This document shows, in pieces, positions 9,340 through 17,905 of a stretch of DNA of 64,000 nt; the stretch's first letter is position 1, and each line of letters begins with the position of its first letter. This DNA is from Gulosibacter massiliensis. Its GTDB lineage: Bacteria > Actinomycetota > Actinomycetes > Actinomycetales > Microbacteriaceae. The translations under genes were made by a program, and so were the position numbers. The notes under the pieces were generated by a model. That model was not told where the DNA came from. It did no database searches and worked only from the letters and a program-made list of their open reading frames with translations. The stretch is from assembly GCA_945949175.1 (NCBI GenBank), contig CAMFDU010000002.1:1-64000 (forward strand). The letters run 5' to 3'.

Positions 9340-10299
9340 ATGGCAAGCCAAGACTGGTTTGATAAGGACTTTTATGCCGTTCTCGGCGTCTCGAAAGACG
9401 TGTCGGATGCGGAACTGAAGAAGGTGTACCGAAAGTTAGCCCGCCAGTTCCACCCCGACTCGAACCCCGGCGATGCGAAAGCCGAGGCACGATTCAAGGA
9501 AATCAGCGAGGCTTACACCGTCTTGGCCGATGCCGCTTCACGTCAGGAATACGACCAGATTCGTGCGATGGGCGGTGGTGCTCGTTTCTCGTCGGGCGGT
9601 AATGGTCCCGGCGGTTTTGACGATGTGTTTGGAAACATCTTCGGTGGCGGTGGACGGACGCGCTTTCAACAGAGCCCCGAAGACATCTTCGGTGGAATGT
9701 TTGGCGGCGGTGCTGGCGGATTCACTGGACAGCAACGATCGAGTACCCGAAAGGGTGCCGATCTCACGGCGAACATCACGATTGACTTCCGTACCGCGAT
9801 TCAGGGTGGCGAGGTAAGTCTTGACCTTCGTGGAGCCAGACCGCTGCAAATCGCAATCCCCGCTGGCGTCAACGACAAGCAAAAGATTCGCGTGCGCGAC
9901 AAGGGCGAACAATCGATGACGGGCGGGGCCTCTGGCGACCTCGTCATTACCGTCACGGTTCGCGACCACCCCGTCTTTGATCGTGACGGAGACAATTTAC
10001 GCGTTGATATTCCGATCACGATCCCCGAAGCGATTCTGGGCGCGACAATCGAGGTCCCGACTCTCGAAGGGGACAGGGTCAAAGTCAAGGTCCCAGCGAA
10101 CACTCCGAGTGGCCGCGTTTTGCGGGTTCGCGAGCGCGGCGTGAAGGTAAAGGGAAAGCGCGGCGATTTGCTCGCGACCATCCTTATTGTCACGCCAGAC
10201 CTGATTTCGGACAAGACCAAGAAGCTCGTTGAGGAATTCAAGACGCTCAACGATGTTCACAGTCCGCGCGAGACGCTGTACAGCAAGGCGAGCCTTTAG
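9340..10299 (+). CDS. dnaJ: DnaJ-family co-chaperone lacking the zinc-finger domain
   Basis: Stimulates DnaK ATPase and delivers substrates. The 319-residue product has a J domain (about 7-75, with HPD in ARQFHPDSNPGD), a Gly/Phe-rich linker (about 80-135) and the two C-terminal beta-barrel substrate domains. The CxxCxGxG repeats of classical type I DnaJ are absent; the linker runs straight into the C-terminal domain and the protein contains no cysteine. By architecture it is a type II (CbpA-like) J protein, though it occupies the operon position of DnaJ. GGAGG precedes the ATG. Confidence 0.92.
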   Translation: MASQDWFDKDFYAVLGVSKDVSDAELKKVYRKLARQFHPDSNPGDAKAEARFKEISEAYTVLADAASRQEYDQIRAMGGGARFSSGGNGPGGFDDVFGNIFGGGGRTRFQQSPEDIFGGMFGGGAGGFTGQQRSSTRKGADLTANITIDFRTAIQGGEVSLDLRGARPLQIAIPAGVNDKQKIRVRDKGEQSMTGGASGDLVITVTVRDHPVFDRDGDNLRVDIPITIPEAILGATIEVPTLEGDRVKVKVPANTPSGRVLRVRERGVKVKGKRGDLLATILIVTPDLISDKTKKLVEEFKTLNDVHSPRETLYSKASL

Positions 10300-10307
10300 G
10301 GGGGACT

Positions 10308-10733
10308 GTGTTCACCGAAGACGATCCAATCTTTTCCATCGCCCATGCGGCAGAACTCGCGGCGATGCACCCGCAGACGTTGCGACAGTATGACCGGCTC
10401 GGACTCGTGTCACCGGGCAGAACCGCCGGCCGTACTCGTCGCTATTCGATGCGCGACATCGTCCAGTTACGCGAGATTCAGCGTCTCTCGAACGAAGGCC
10501 TCAATCTCGAGGGGATTCGCCGCATCCTTGAACTCGAAAATACCGTCACCGACCTAAATCACCGAGTTCGCGAGCTCGAATCGATGCTTGCCGACGCCAT
10601 GATCGCGCGTCCGGGAAGTCGCGTTTTTGCTGCCGGAAAGGGTGGCGAGGTCGTCTCACTTCGAGCTGGAACTCGATCGCAAAAGCCCAACCAGGTCGTC
10701 GTCTGGCGACCGTTTCCGTGGCGCGAACGCTAG
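10308..10733 (+). CDS. hspR: Heat-shock repressor HspR (MerR family)
   Basis: A DNA-binding repressor of the dnaK operon that uses DnaK as co-repressor in Streptomyces. The 141-residue product has a winged-helix MerR N-terminus: [39 protein letters not shown] spans the recognition helix and wing. A helical segment [21 protein letters not shown] follows. Translation starts at GTG (10308) behind a run of G residues (AGGGGGGA). It sits 8 bases after dnaJ. The predicted target is the HAIR site at 6766. Confidence 0.93.
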   Translation: MFTEDDPIFSIAHAAELAAMHPQTLRQYDRLGLVSPGRTAGRTRRYSMRDIVQLREIQRLSNEGLNLEGIRRILELENTVTDLNHRVRELESMLADAMIARPGSRVFAAGKGGEVVSLRAGTRSQKPNQVVVWRPFPWRER

Positions 10734-10748
10734 GTAATAAGGAGAAAA

Positions 10749-12902
10749 ATGGCCAACATGCAAGGTGCTCCCTCCTCGCAGGACGAGCAGAAATCCGCAC
10801 TCGAACAGTACGGAGTGAATCTCACCGCGATTGCCCAGACCGGAAAACTTGATCCCGTTATTGGACGTGACGCCGAGATTCGACGCATCACCCAGGTGCT
10901 CACGCGCCGAACCAAGAACAACCCTGTTCTCATCGGTGAACCGGGCGTTGGCAAGACGGCTGTTGTCGAGGGACTCGCCCAGCGCATCATTGCCGGCGAT
11001 GTGCCCGACAGCCTGAAGGGCAAGCAAATCGTCTCGCTCGACCTCGCGGCACTCGTCGCCGGAGCGAAATACCGTGGGGAATTCGAGGAGAGGCTCAAGG
11101 CTGTCCTCAAAGAGATTGACGAGTCCGACGGTCGTGTCATCACGTTCATCGACGAACTCCACACCCTCATGGGCGCGGGCGGCGGAGAAGGCTCTGTAGC
11201 AGCCGCCAACATGCTCAAGCCGATGCTTGCCCGTGGCGAACTTCGACTGATCGGTGCCACGACTCTCGACGAGTACAGGGAGTACATCGAAAAGGATGCA
11301 GCGCTTGAACGCCGATTCCAACAGGTTTATGTCGGCGAACCGAGCGTCGAAGACACGATTGCTATCCTGCGCGGTCTTAAGGAACGTTACGAGGCCCACC
11401 ACCGAGTTGTTATCGCCGACAGCGCTCTCATTGCCGCCGCGACAATGTCGAATCGATACATCACGTCTCGTCAACTCCCGGATAAGGCCATCGACCTCAT
11501 TGACGAAGCCGCGAGCCGACTCAAAATGGAAATTGAGTCGTCACCCGTTGAGATTGACGAATTGCGTCGATTGGTCGATCGCCTCACCATCGAAGAACTT
11601 GCGCTCAAGAAAGAGAAGGACGACGCATCGAAGGATCGCCTGTCAAAACTGCGTGGCGAACTCGACGAGAAGCGCGCGGCACTTGCTGAACTCCAGAAGC
11701 GTTGGGAAACCGAAAAAGCGTCGCTGCAGGGTGTTGGTGACTTGATGACGAAGCTCAACGAAGCACGAATCGACCTCGACCTTGCTATGCGCGAAGGGAA
11801 TTACGAAAAGGCCTCGAAGCTGAATTACGAAGCCATTCCTGGATTCGAGGCCGCGATTGCTGCCGCCGAATCGGGCCAGCAAATCGGCGATCGAATGGTC
11901 AACGACCGTGTGACAGAGGACGACATCGCGGCCGTGGTCGCCGCATGGACGGGGATCCCGGTCGACAAGCTGACCCAGGGCGAAACTGAAAAACTGCTCA
12001 GCCTTGAAAAGGAACTCGCTAAGCGACTAGTAGGGCAAGAGGACGCTGTTCGCGCGGTATCTGACGCGGTCCGTCGTAGCCGCGCCGGTGTCTCTGACCC
12101 GAACCGCCCGACCGGCTCGTTCTTGTTTCTCGGACCGACCGGTGTTGGCAAGACCGAACTCGCTAAAGCGCTCGCCGACTATCTGTTCGACGACGAAAAA
12201 GCCCTGATCCGAGTCGACATGAGCGAATACGGCGAGAAGTTTTCGGTGTCTCGTCTGATTGGTGCGCCTCCCGGCTATGTCGGATTCGAACAGGGCGGGC
12301 AGTTGACCGAAGCCGTGCGCCGCCGCCCGTATTCCGTCGTACTTCTCGACGAGGTTGAAAAGGCTCATCCCGAGGTGTTCGACCTCCTGTTGCAGGTGTT
12401 TGACGACGGCCGTCTGACCGATGGTCAGGGTCGCACGGTCGACTTCCGGAACACGATTTTCATTCTCACGTCGAATCTCGGCTCAAACTTCCTCGTCGAC
12501 CCCGAACTGTCGTGGGAAGACAAGAAAATCGCGGTCAACGAGACGGTTCGGCAGGCGTTCAAACCCGAGTTCGTCAATCGTCTGGACGATATCGTCGTGT
12601 TCGCGCCGCTCACCAGTGATGACCTTCAGCGCATCGTCGACATCACCGTGGATCGGCTGGCAAACCGATTGGCTGATCGCCGCCTCACTCTCGGGGTCAC
12701 GCCCGGTGCGCGCCTGTGGCTGTCCGAACGCGGGTATGACCCGATTTACGGCGCTCGCCCGCTTCGCCGACTGATGCAACACGAGATCGATGACCGACTC
12801 GCCACCGCCCTGATTGCTGGGAACATTTCCGACGGTGACGCGGTTGTGGTTGATGTGGCATCCGATGGAGATTCACTCACCGTTTCCCGCAACAACCCCT
12901 AA
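10749..12902 (+). CDS. clpB: ClpB-type disaggregase lacking the N-terminal Clp_N domain
   Basis: A hexameric AAA+ disaggregase that extracts proteins from aggregates together with DnaK. The 717-residue product starts only about 40 residues before the first AAA module (Walker A GEPGVGKT near residue 65). It retains the coiled-coil middle domain (roughly 255-385), which distinguishes ClpB from ClpC/ClpA, and the second AAA module ([14 protein letters not shown], sensor and arginine finger regions intact). Typical ClpB is about 860 residues with a 150-residue N domain; none fits in the 15 bases between hspR and this start. AAGGAG precedes the ATG. Confidence 0.93.
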   Translation: MANMQGAPSSQDEQKSALEQYGVNLTAIAQTGKLDPVIGRDAEIRRITQVLTRRTKNNPVLIGEPGVGKTAVVEGLAQRIIAGDVPDSLKGKQIVSLDLAALVAGAKYRGEFEERLKAVLKEIDESDGRVITFIDELHTLMGAGGGEGSVAAANMLKPMLARGELRLIGATTLDEYREYIEKDAALERRFQQVYVGEPSVEDTIAILRGLKERYEAHHRVVIADSALIAAATMSNRYITSRQLPDKAIDLIDEAASRLKMEIESSPVEIDELRRLVDRLTIEELALKKEKDDASKDRLSKLRGELDEKRAALAELQKRWETEKASLQGVGDLMTKLNEARIDLDLAMREGNYEKASKLNYEAIPGFEAAIAAAESGQQIGDRMVNDRVTEDDIAAVVAAWTGIPVDKLTQGETEKLLSLEKELAKRLVGQEDAVRAVSDAVRRSRAGVSDPNRPTGSFLFLGPTGVGKTELAKALADYLFDDEKALIRVDMSEYGEKFSVSRLIGAPPGYVGFEQGGQLTEAVRRRPYSVVLLDEVEKAHPEVFDLLLQVFDDGRLTDGQGRTVDFRNTIFILTSNLGSNFLVDPELSWEDKKIAVNETVRQAFKPEFVNRLDDIVVFAPLTSDDLQRIVDITVDRLANRLADRRLTLGVTPGARLWLSERGYDPIYGARPLRRLMQHEIDDRLATALIAGNISDGDAVVVDVASDGDSLTVSRNNP

Positions 12903-12927
12903 ACCACCCGAACCGACAAAGGACACC

Positions 12928-13491
12928 ATGAGCAAGCGAGCAGTCACCGAGTACCCCATCCACGACATTCTGGCCACCCGCTGGAGCCCGCGTTCGTTTG
13001 ACCCGACCGCTGTACTATCCCCCGCTGACCTCGGCCCGGCGTTTGAGGCAGCCCGTTGGGCGCCGTCGGCGAACAACCTGCAGCCGTGGCAGTTCATTGT
13101 CGGTTATCGCGGGGACGAGACATTCGCTAAAATCGCGGAGGACCTTTCCGGTTTCAACGCGGGGTGGGCCCCCGATGCGGGGGCGCTCGTCGTCGCCGTC
13201 ACCAACACCATCACTGCATCCGGTCGAGACAACGCCTATGCGCGCTATGACCTCGGTCAGTCGGTGGCGCACTTCACAATCCAAGCGACGGCAAACGGCC
13301 ACATGACTCATCAAATGGGCGGGTTCGACATCGACGCGCTCACCGTTGCTCTCGGGGTTTCAGAGCCGTGGGAAATCGTGTCTCTTATCGCCGTTGGTGC
13401 ACTGGGAGATCCAAACAAACTGCCCGAAGATCGGCGCGAAGCTGAAACCGGTCCGCGGGCCCGTAAGCCGCTGACAGAGGTCGTGCGCTAG
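12928..13491 (+). CDS. Nitroreductase-family flavoprotein
   Basis: A probable FMN-dependent NAD(P)H oxidoreductase of the nitroreductase superfamily, 187 residues. The FMN-contacting SPRSFDP (about 18-24) and RWAPSANNLQPWQFIV (about 43-58) are clear, and the C-terminal GDPNKLPEDRREAETGPRARKPL resembles the end of this family. I took the ATG at 12928 rather than upstream in-frame codons, which lie inside clpB; AAAGGA precedes it. The substrate is unknown. It follows clpB by 25 bases and may be read from the same message. Confidence 0.85.
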   Translation: MSKRAVTEYPIHDILATRWSPRSFDPTAVLSPADLGPAFEAARWAPSANNLQPWQFIVGYRGDETFAKIAEDLSGFNAGWAPDAGALVVAVTNTITASGRDNAYARYDLGQSVAHFTIQATANGHMTHQMGGFDIDALTVALGVSEPWEIVSLIAVGALGDPNKLPEDRREAETGPRARKPLTEVVR

Positions 13492-13517
13492 TCCGTCGAC
13501 CTCTGGCCGAGATTGGC

Positions 13518-13793
13518 TTAGCCGAGCAAGGCCTTGTCGAGGAGCGCGAAGAGCGCCGACTTCATGTCGTCGCGATTCGTGACGGGGAACGTCCACGGGA
13601 TTGAAACCTCGCGGGTCTCGCCGTTCTTTTCAATCGAGAAAACGCCGGTTGATTCCGTGATGTCGATTAACATCACGGTCGATTCAAGTTCCGCTCCGGC
13701 CAGTTTTTCCGCCATGAATCGCATGTGGTCGGCCATTGAGGGGTCGTTCATGTAATCGCACACACCGCGCACATCGTTGAGGTCAAGAGTCAT
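13518..13793 (-). CDS. DUF2470-like small protein, 91 aa
   Basis: The product resembles the DUF2470 fold (C-terminal domain of haem-utilisation and FMN-binding split-barrel proteins): an N-terminal helix pair (VCDYMNDPSMADHMRFMAEK), a strand LIDITESTGVFSIEK, then VSIPWTFPVTNRDDMKSALF and a closing helix. In that family the pattern is H/M-N-x-D-H near the start and pF-x-x-pv late; here the first part is degenerate. A GAAAGGAAAA ribosome-binding site supports the start. It is convergent with the nitroreductase. Family assignment is by eye. Confidence 0.6.
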   Translation of the reverse strand: MTLDLNDVRGVCDYMNDPSMADHMRFMAEKLAGAELESTVMLIDITESTGVFSIEKNGETREVSIPWTFPVTNRDDMKSALFALLDKALLG

Positions 13794-13814
13794 AATTCGT
13801 TTTCCTTTCGTCGG

Positions 13815-14645
13815 TCACCAAAACATCGGGCGGTCATCGTCCTCGTCCGCTCCACCGATTTCGACGACAACGGGAACGTGGTCGCTCGGCTGTTCGCCTT
13901 TGCGCTGATCGCGGTCGATGAAGGCATCGGTGACGTTCGCCGCAAATGCTGGCGAACCCAAGATGAAGTCGATACGCAGACCCTCATTCCGCGGGAAAGA
14001 CAGGTTTTTGTAGTCCCAATAGGTGTAGCCCTCGGGTACGCGAGGTCGAACGCAGTCGGTCAGGCTCATCCCCTCGAACTTTGCGAAAGACTCGCGTTCG
14101 ACCGGCGAAATGTGTGTCGACAAACCGGGGACCATCCGCGGGTCACCGCAGTCGTCATCGAAGGGAGCGATGTTGAAATCCCCCATGAGTGCGAGCTGAT
14201 CAAAGGTCGTCATTTCGGATCCAGTCGACGTTCGAAGTGCCTCAAGCCAGCGCAACTTGTAATCGAAGTGCGGGTCGTCGAGTGACCGTCCGTTCGGAAC
14301 GTACAGGCTCCACAGACGAACCCCATCGACTGTGACGCCGATCGCGCGAGCCTCGAGTGGCGGGTCGTCCCCATCGTGATCTTTGGCAAACCCGGGCATC
14401 CCGTCGAATCCGATTGTGACGTCCGTCATGGGAAGCCTCGAGACGAATGCGACACCGTTCCACTGTGACAACCCGTGGCACGCGATGTCGTAACCGGCCG
14501 CTTCGAGTGAGGCCCGCGGGAACTGGTCGTCGCGGCACTTTGTCTCTTGCAGAGCGAGCACATCAATGTCGCTCGCGCTCAACCAGTCGACGACGCGATC
14601 GACTCGAGTTCGAATCGAGTTGATATTCCACGTTGCAATGCGCAC
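13815..14645 (-). CDS. xth: Exodeoxyribonuclease III (AP endonuclease)
   Basis: A base-excision repair nuclease cleaving at abasic sites and trimming 3' ends; cytosolic and Mg-dependent. The 276-residue product shows MRIATWNINSIRTR (metal-site Asn), ALQETKC (metal-binding Glu), a central LMGDFNIAPFDDD (Asp and Asn of the active site) and the C-terminal QPSDHVPVVVEI (catalytic Asp-His). It starts at GTG 14645 with a leaderless-type promoter and is divergent from pyrE over 34 bases. Confidence 0.95.
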   Translation of the reverse strand: MRIATWNINSIRTRVDRVVDWLSASDIDVLALQETKCRDDQFPRASLEAAGYDIACHGLSQWNGVAFVSRLPMTDVTIGFDGMPGFAKDHDGDDPPLEARAIGVTVDGVRLWSLYVPNGRSLDDPHFDYKLRWLEALRTSTGSEMTTFDQLALMGDFNIAPFDDDCGDPRMVPGLSTHISPVERESFAKFEGMSLTDCVRPRVPEGYTYWDYKNLSFPRNEGLRIDFILGSPAFAANVTDAFIDRDQRKGEQPSDHVPVVVEIGGADEDDDRPMFW

Positions 14646-14652
14646 GAGTGCG

Positions 14653-14658
14653 AGTTTA
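14653..14658 (-). promoter_or_regulatory. -10 hexamer of exonuclease III gene, leaderless type
   Basis: On the minus strand TAAACT is followed by seven bases and then the GTG start. No ribosome-binding site is present. The pyrE -10 faces the other way only ten bases on. Confidence 0.45.
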
Positions 14659-14667
14659 GGCGTTCGA

Positions 14668-14673
14668 TAAGGT
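14668..14673 (+). promoter_or_regulatory. -10 hexamer of pyrE, leaderless type
   Basis: TAAGGT is followed by six bases and then the pyrE ATG. The six bases (TAAGGA) could also be read as a poorly spaced ribosome-binding site. Confidence 0.4.
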
Positions 14674-14679
14674 TAAGGA

Positions 14680-15231
14680 ATGACCGCCGACCGCTCGCAA
14701 CTCGCGTCTCTCATCAAGGACAACGCAGTTTTTTTCGGTGATTTCACGTTGACGAGCGGCGTGACGGCGACCTACTACATCGACCTTCGTCGGGTCAGCC
14801 TTGACCACCGCATCGCCCCACTGATCGGTGACGTCATGGTCGACCTCATCGCTGATATCCCCGACATCGCCGCCGTGGGTGGACTAACAATGGGCGCTGA
14901 CCCGATTGCGTCCGCTGTTCTGCACCGAGGTGTCCTGAAGGGCAAAAGATACGACGCGTTCGTTGTTCGAAAAGAACCCAAGGACCACGGTCGCGGTAAG
15001 CAGGTCGAAGGCCCCGACCTCGAGGGCAAGCGAGTCATCGTCCTCGAAGACACGTCAACGACGGGTGGATCGCCGCTCGCGGCTGCGGCAGCCCTGGAAA
15101 AAGCGGGTGCGATCGTTGTCGCCGTCGCAGTTGTTGTGGACCGAAACACGGGCGCAAAGGAAGTTATCGAGGCGGCCGGTTACGAATATCGTTCGGCGAT
15201 TTCACTGAGCGATTTGGGGTTGCAATCATGA
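14680..15231 (+). CDS. pyrE: Orotate phosphoribosyltransferase
   Basis: Transfers ribose-5-phosphate from PRPP to orotate, giving OMP in pyrimidine synthesis. It is 183 residues long. The PRPP-binding motif is KRVIVLEDTSTTGGSPL (about 119-135), with the orotate-side FTLTSGVTATYYIDLRRVS near the N-terminus and KEPKDHGRGKQVEG carrying the mobile-loop lysines. The stop overlaps the next start by 4 bases (ATGA), so the Septum_form protein downstream is translationally coupled. Confidence 0.95.
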   Translation: MTADRSQLASLIKDNAVFFGDFTLTSGVTATYYIDLRRVSLDHRIAPLIGDVMVDLIADIPDIAAVGGLTMGADPIASAVLHRGVLKGKRYDAFVVRKEPKDHGRGKQVEGPDLEGKRVIVLEDTSTTGGSPLAAAAALEKAGAIVVAVAVVVDRNTGAKEVIEAAGYEYRSAISLSDLGLQS

Positions 15232-16403
15232 CCGACAAGGACAACGAAGACTTCCGCGACGACGTTGATTGGCTCAAAGACGCGTTCAATCGCGCCGTTC
15301 AGGGCGATAACGGCACGGTCCCTGATGCCGCGCGCCCGGTGGCCAACCCCTTCGCCGACTTGACCCCGAAGGACTCCTCTGCGTCAGTCGAGCCCGTCCT
15401 GCCGATTGAGCCCATCGCTCCGCCAACTCCGACCGTCCCAGAGGATTCGGTTGAGATGCCGTCGAACCGACACGACCTCGATCTTGACTTCGAGACTGAC
15501 GACATGCCTCCAGTCACGTCGTTTGAACCGGTGATGCCGGTCGATCACTCAATTCCGTCGGTTGCGACCGATTACCCGCCAACCGAAACGCTTGACGCGG
15601 TTGATTTACCGGCAACGGCGCTGTCCGAACCCGATGCGCCTCATGTTCACGCCGCCACGCCGCCCCCCACACTGTCGGAGGAATCGAGCGGGATCGACCA
15701 AATCGACGCGCTGTTTTCGTCTGCCACGACATCGGCACCGACGGTTCCGATTGAGTCCTCACCAGTGAGTCCCCAGCCTGCGATGTCGAGACCCACTCGT
15801 GAACCAAAACCTGCCGACCAGACGAAGTCTCGCCAGAGTTTGGTGCTGATTTTTGGTGGAATCTTTGTTGTCATCGCGGCGATTGGCGCGTTTATTGCGG
15901 GCGGATTCGTGGCCTCTCCAACTGCCGCGCCTCTGACCGAAGTCACCGATGGGCCGGTCGCACCAACCACAGCACAGCCGCCGGGGGAATACAACTTCAG
16001 TGAACTTGTTGGGGGCGAATGCCTCGATCCGTTCGACACCGCGTGGGCCTCGACATTTACGGTTGTCGATTGTGCGACCCCGCACACCGCACAACTTGTC
16101 TACGCCGGCGATCTCGCGATCGACGGGTCTTACCTGTCGTACCCTGGCGACGACAGCACAGGGAACGCCGCGATGGCGGAATGTTCTCGCAAGGGCGTCC
16201 TCAATATGGCGGCGGCAAAACCTTTCTCTGACTTGCTTGTGTCGGCCGCTTACCCCATTTCCGCAGAGGTGTGGGATTCAGGGGACACGCGGTATTACTG
16301 TTTCGTCTCTCTCTCGAGCGGCGATCTCATCGGCGTAGACCTTGCCGGCAAATTGATTACGCAGGGAGCAGAGGCAACTCCGGAACCGACCGCGACCCCT
16401 TAA
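15228..16403 (+). CDS. Single-pass membrane protein with extracellular Septum_form-like domain
   Basis: It has 391 residues in three parts. The first 200 are hydrophilic, rich in Pro, Glu, Asp and Thr, and presumably cytosolic and disordered. One membrane helix follows (about 204-228). The external domain (about 255-374) has four cysteines (265, 282, 319, 358) in the contexts GGEC, TVVDC, AMAEC and YYC, plus YPGD. That pattern matches the actinobacterial Septum_form domain. The same domain, with nearly the same spacing, is inserted in the RND pump at 32254. It is coupled to pyrE upstream, and its 3' end overlaps the convergent methyltransferase by 47 bases. A role in the cell envelope or division is inferred from the domain name only. 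Confidence 0.75.
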   Translation: MTDKDNEDFRDDVDWLKDAFNRAVQGDNGTVPDAARPVANPFADLTPKDSSASVEPVLPIEPIAPPTPTVPEDSVEMPSNRHDLDLDFETDDMPPVTSFEPVMPVDHSIPSVATDYPPTETLDAVDLPATALSEPDAPHVHAATPPPTLSEESSGIDQIDALFSSATTSAPTVPIESSPVSPQPAMSRPTREPKPADQTKSRQSLVLIFGGIFVVIAAIGAFIAGGFVASPTAAPLTEVTDGPVAPTTAQPPGEYNFSELVGGECLDPFDTAWASTFTVVDCATPHTAQLVYAGDLAIDGSYLSYPGDDSTGNAAMAECSRKGVLNMAAAKPFSDLLVSAAYPISAEVWDSGDTRYYCFVSLSSGDLIGVDLAGKLITQGAEATPEPTATP

Positions 16404-17211
16404 CGCCGAGTCGCGATTCCATCACCGCGATGGCGTCGTCGGATTGGTCGATTAAGACGACGTTGCGCCCGAGTTCACGCGCGGCTGCACCCGTGGTGCC
16501 GCTTCCTGCGAACGCATCCAAGACCCAATCCCCCGGACGACTCGACGCGGCAATCATTCGTCGCAGAATTCCGACGGGCTTTTGGGTTGCGTATCCAGTC
16601 TTTTCCTTTCCCGTGGGGGACACGATGGTGTGCCACCACACATCGGTCGGGAGTTTTCCGCGCGCTGCTTTCGCTGGAGTAACGAGACCCGGTGCCATAT
16701 AAGGCTCGCGGTCGACCTCGGTCGAATCAAAAAAATACTTCGCTGGGTTTTTCACGTAAACCAAAATGGTGTCGTGTTTGGTTGGCCAGCGCGTGGTTGA
16801 TTTCGCGCCATAGTCGTAAGCCCAGATGATTTCGTTGAGAAAGCTCTCGCGCCCGAACATCGCGTCCAACGCGACTTTGGCGTAATGCGCTTCTCGATAG
16901 TCAAGGTGCAGGTACAGCGTGCCCGAATCGGTGAGCACGCGGTGCGCCTCGACCAGTCGGGGCTGGAGGAACTCCCAATAGTCTTCGAACGCATCGTCGT
17001 ACCCGTACAAGATCCCCTTGACCGTCTCATAGGACGCACCGCCGAAACCGATTCTCGTGCCGCTCTCGGCGCGCACCGTTTTCAGGGATCGACGTTCCTG
17101 ACGTCGACCGGTATTGAACGGTGGGTCAAGATACACGACCTGAAACATTGCGTCCGGGAGTCGCTTCAACAGCTCGAGGTTGTCGCCCTGCACGATGTGG
17201 GTCTCGGTCAT
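16357..17211 (-). CDS. Orphan DNA methyltransferase, beta class (probably N6-adenine)
   Basis: A SAM-dependent DNA methylase of 284 residues. The catalytic motif DPPFNTG (29-35) comes before the SAM-binding motif DAFAGSGTTGAAARELGRN (about 241), the order of the beta class; DPPF favours adenine over cytosine. ATQKPVGILRRMI precedes the SAM motif, as in this class. No restriction endonuclease is adjacent, so it may be solitary and serve repair, replication or gene control. The start sits behind TAACTT plus six bases (leaderless) or AGGGGA as ribosome-binding site. Its 3' end overlaps the convergent Septum_form gene. Confidence 0.88.
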   Translation of the reverse strand: MTETHIVQGDNLELLKRLPDAMFQVVYLDPPFNTGRRQERRSLKTVRAESGTRIGFGGASYETVKGILYGYDDAFEDYWEFLQPRLVEAHRVLTDSGTLYLHLDYREAHYAKVALDAMFGRESFLNEIIWAYDYGAKSTTRWPTKHDTILVYVKNPAKYFFDSTEVDREPYMAPGLVTPAKAARGKLPTDVWWHTIVSPTGKEKTGYATQKPVGILRRMIAASSRPGDWVLDAFAGSGTTGAAARELGRNVVLIDQSDDAIAVMESRLGVKGSRSVPELPLLPA

Positions 17212-17216
17212 TCCCC

Positions 17217-17222
17217 TAAGTT
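17217..17222 (+). promoter_or_regulatory. -10 hexamer of the SpoU methylase gene, leaderless type
   Basis: TAAGTT is followed by six bases and then the GTG at 17229. The entire divergent intergenic region is 17 bases, so it must serve both directions. Confidence 0.45.
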
Positions 17223-17223
17223 A
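17218..17223 (-). promoter_or_regulatory. -10 hexamer of the DNA methyltransferase gene
   Basis: On the minus strand TAACTT is followed by six bases and then ATG (17211). It shares five base pairs with the opposite-facing -10 of the SpoU methylase gene. Confidence 0.4.
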
Positions 17224-17228
17224 ACAGA

Positions 17229-17873
17229 GTGACGGAAGAGCAGCGTGATTCGGAGACACCCGAACTTTCCACTCATGGCGTTGGTCCGTGGAAGGGCGAG
17301 TGGCCGAACGACCCAAACTTCGACCCAGCGCTCCTCGAACACGGCGACACCCGCAACGTCATCGACGACTACCGCTATTGGACAATGGAAGCGATTGTCG
17401 CTGATCTCGATTCCAAACGTCACCGATTCCACGTTGCGATCGAGAATTGGCAACATGACCTCAACATTGGGTCGATTGTTCGAACCGCGAACGCCTTTCT
17501 CGCGAACACGGTACACATTGTGGGGCGCCGGCGCTGGAACAAGCGCGGGGCGATGGTGACCGACCGTTACCAACACGTGATTCACCACCCCACGATTGAC
17601 GAGTTTCTCGATTGGGCACGAACGCATAACCTGACGGTCGTCGGTGTCGACAACGTCCCCGGCTCGGTCTCGGTCGACGAAACCTCGCTGCCAGAGGCCT
17701 GCGTTCTGCTCTTTGGCCAGGAAGGACCGGGGCTTTCGCCCGAAGCGATCGCGGCGAGCGATCTCGTCGTCGAAATCGAGCAATTTGGTTCTACCCGATC
17801 GATTAATGCGTCCGCCGCCGCCGCCATCATCATGCATTCCTGGATCCGAGAGCATGTAGTCGCCAAACGGTAG
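17229..17873 (+). CDS. SpoU/TrmH-family RNA 2'-O-ribose methyltransferase
   Basis: A SAM-dependent RNA methylase with the SPOUT knot fold, 214 residues. The three motifs are present: IENWQHDLNIGSIVRTANAF (conserved Asn and Arg, about 75-94), LLFGQEGPGLSPEAI (about 158-172) and the C-terminal QFGSTRSINASAAAAI with the knot serine and asparagine. The target (tRNA or rRNA position) cannot be told from sequence alone. It starts at GTG with no ribosome-binding site. The purA promoter overlaps its stop codon. Confidence 0.88.
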   Translation: MTEEQRDSETPELSTHGVGPWKGEWPNDPNFDPALLEHGDTRNVIDDYRYWTMEAIVADLDSKRHRFHVAIENWQHDLNIGSIVRTANAFLANTVHIVGRRRWNKRGAMVTDRYQHVIHHPTIDEFLDWARTHNLTVVGVDNVPGSVSVDETSLPEACVLLFGQEGPGLSPEAIAASDLVVEIEQFGSTRSINASAAAAIIMHSWIREHVVAKR

Positions 17874-17876
17874 ACT
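17871..17876 (+). promoter_or_regulatory. Candidate -10 of purA
   Basis: TAGACT begins with the stop codon of the preceding gene. It would give a leader of about 23 bases containing GAAGGAA before the purA ATG. No convincing -35 is visible. Confidence 0.35.
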
Positions 17877-17905
17877 GAAAAAGTTCGCCGATCGAAGGAA
17901 TCGAC

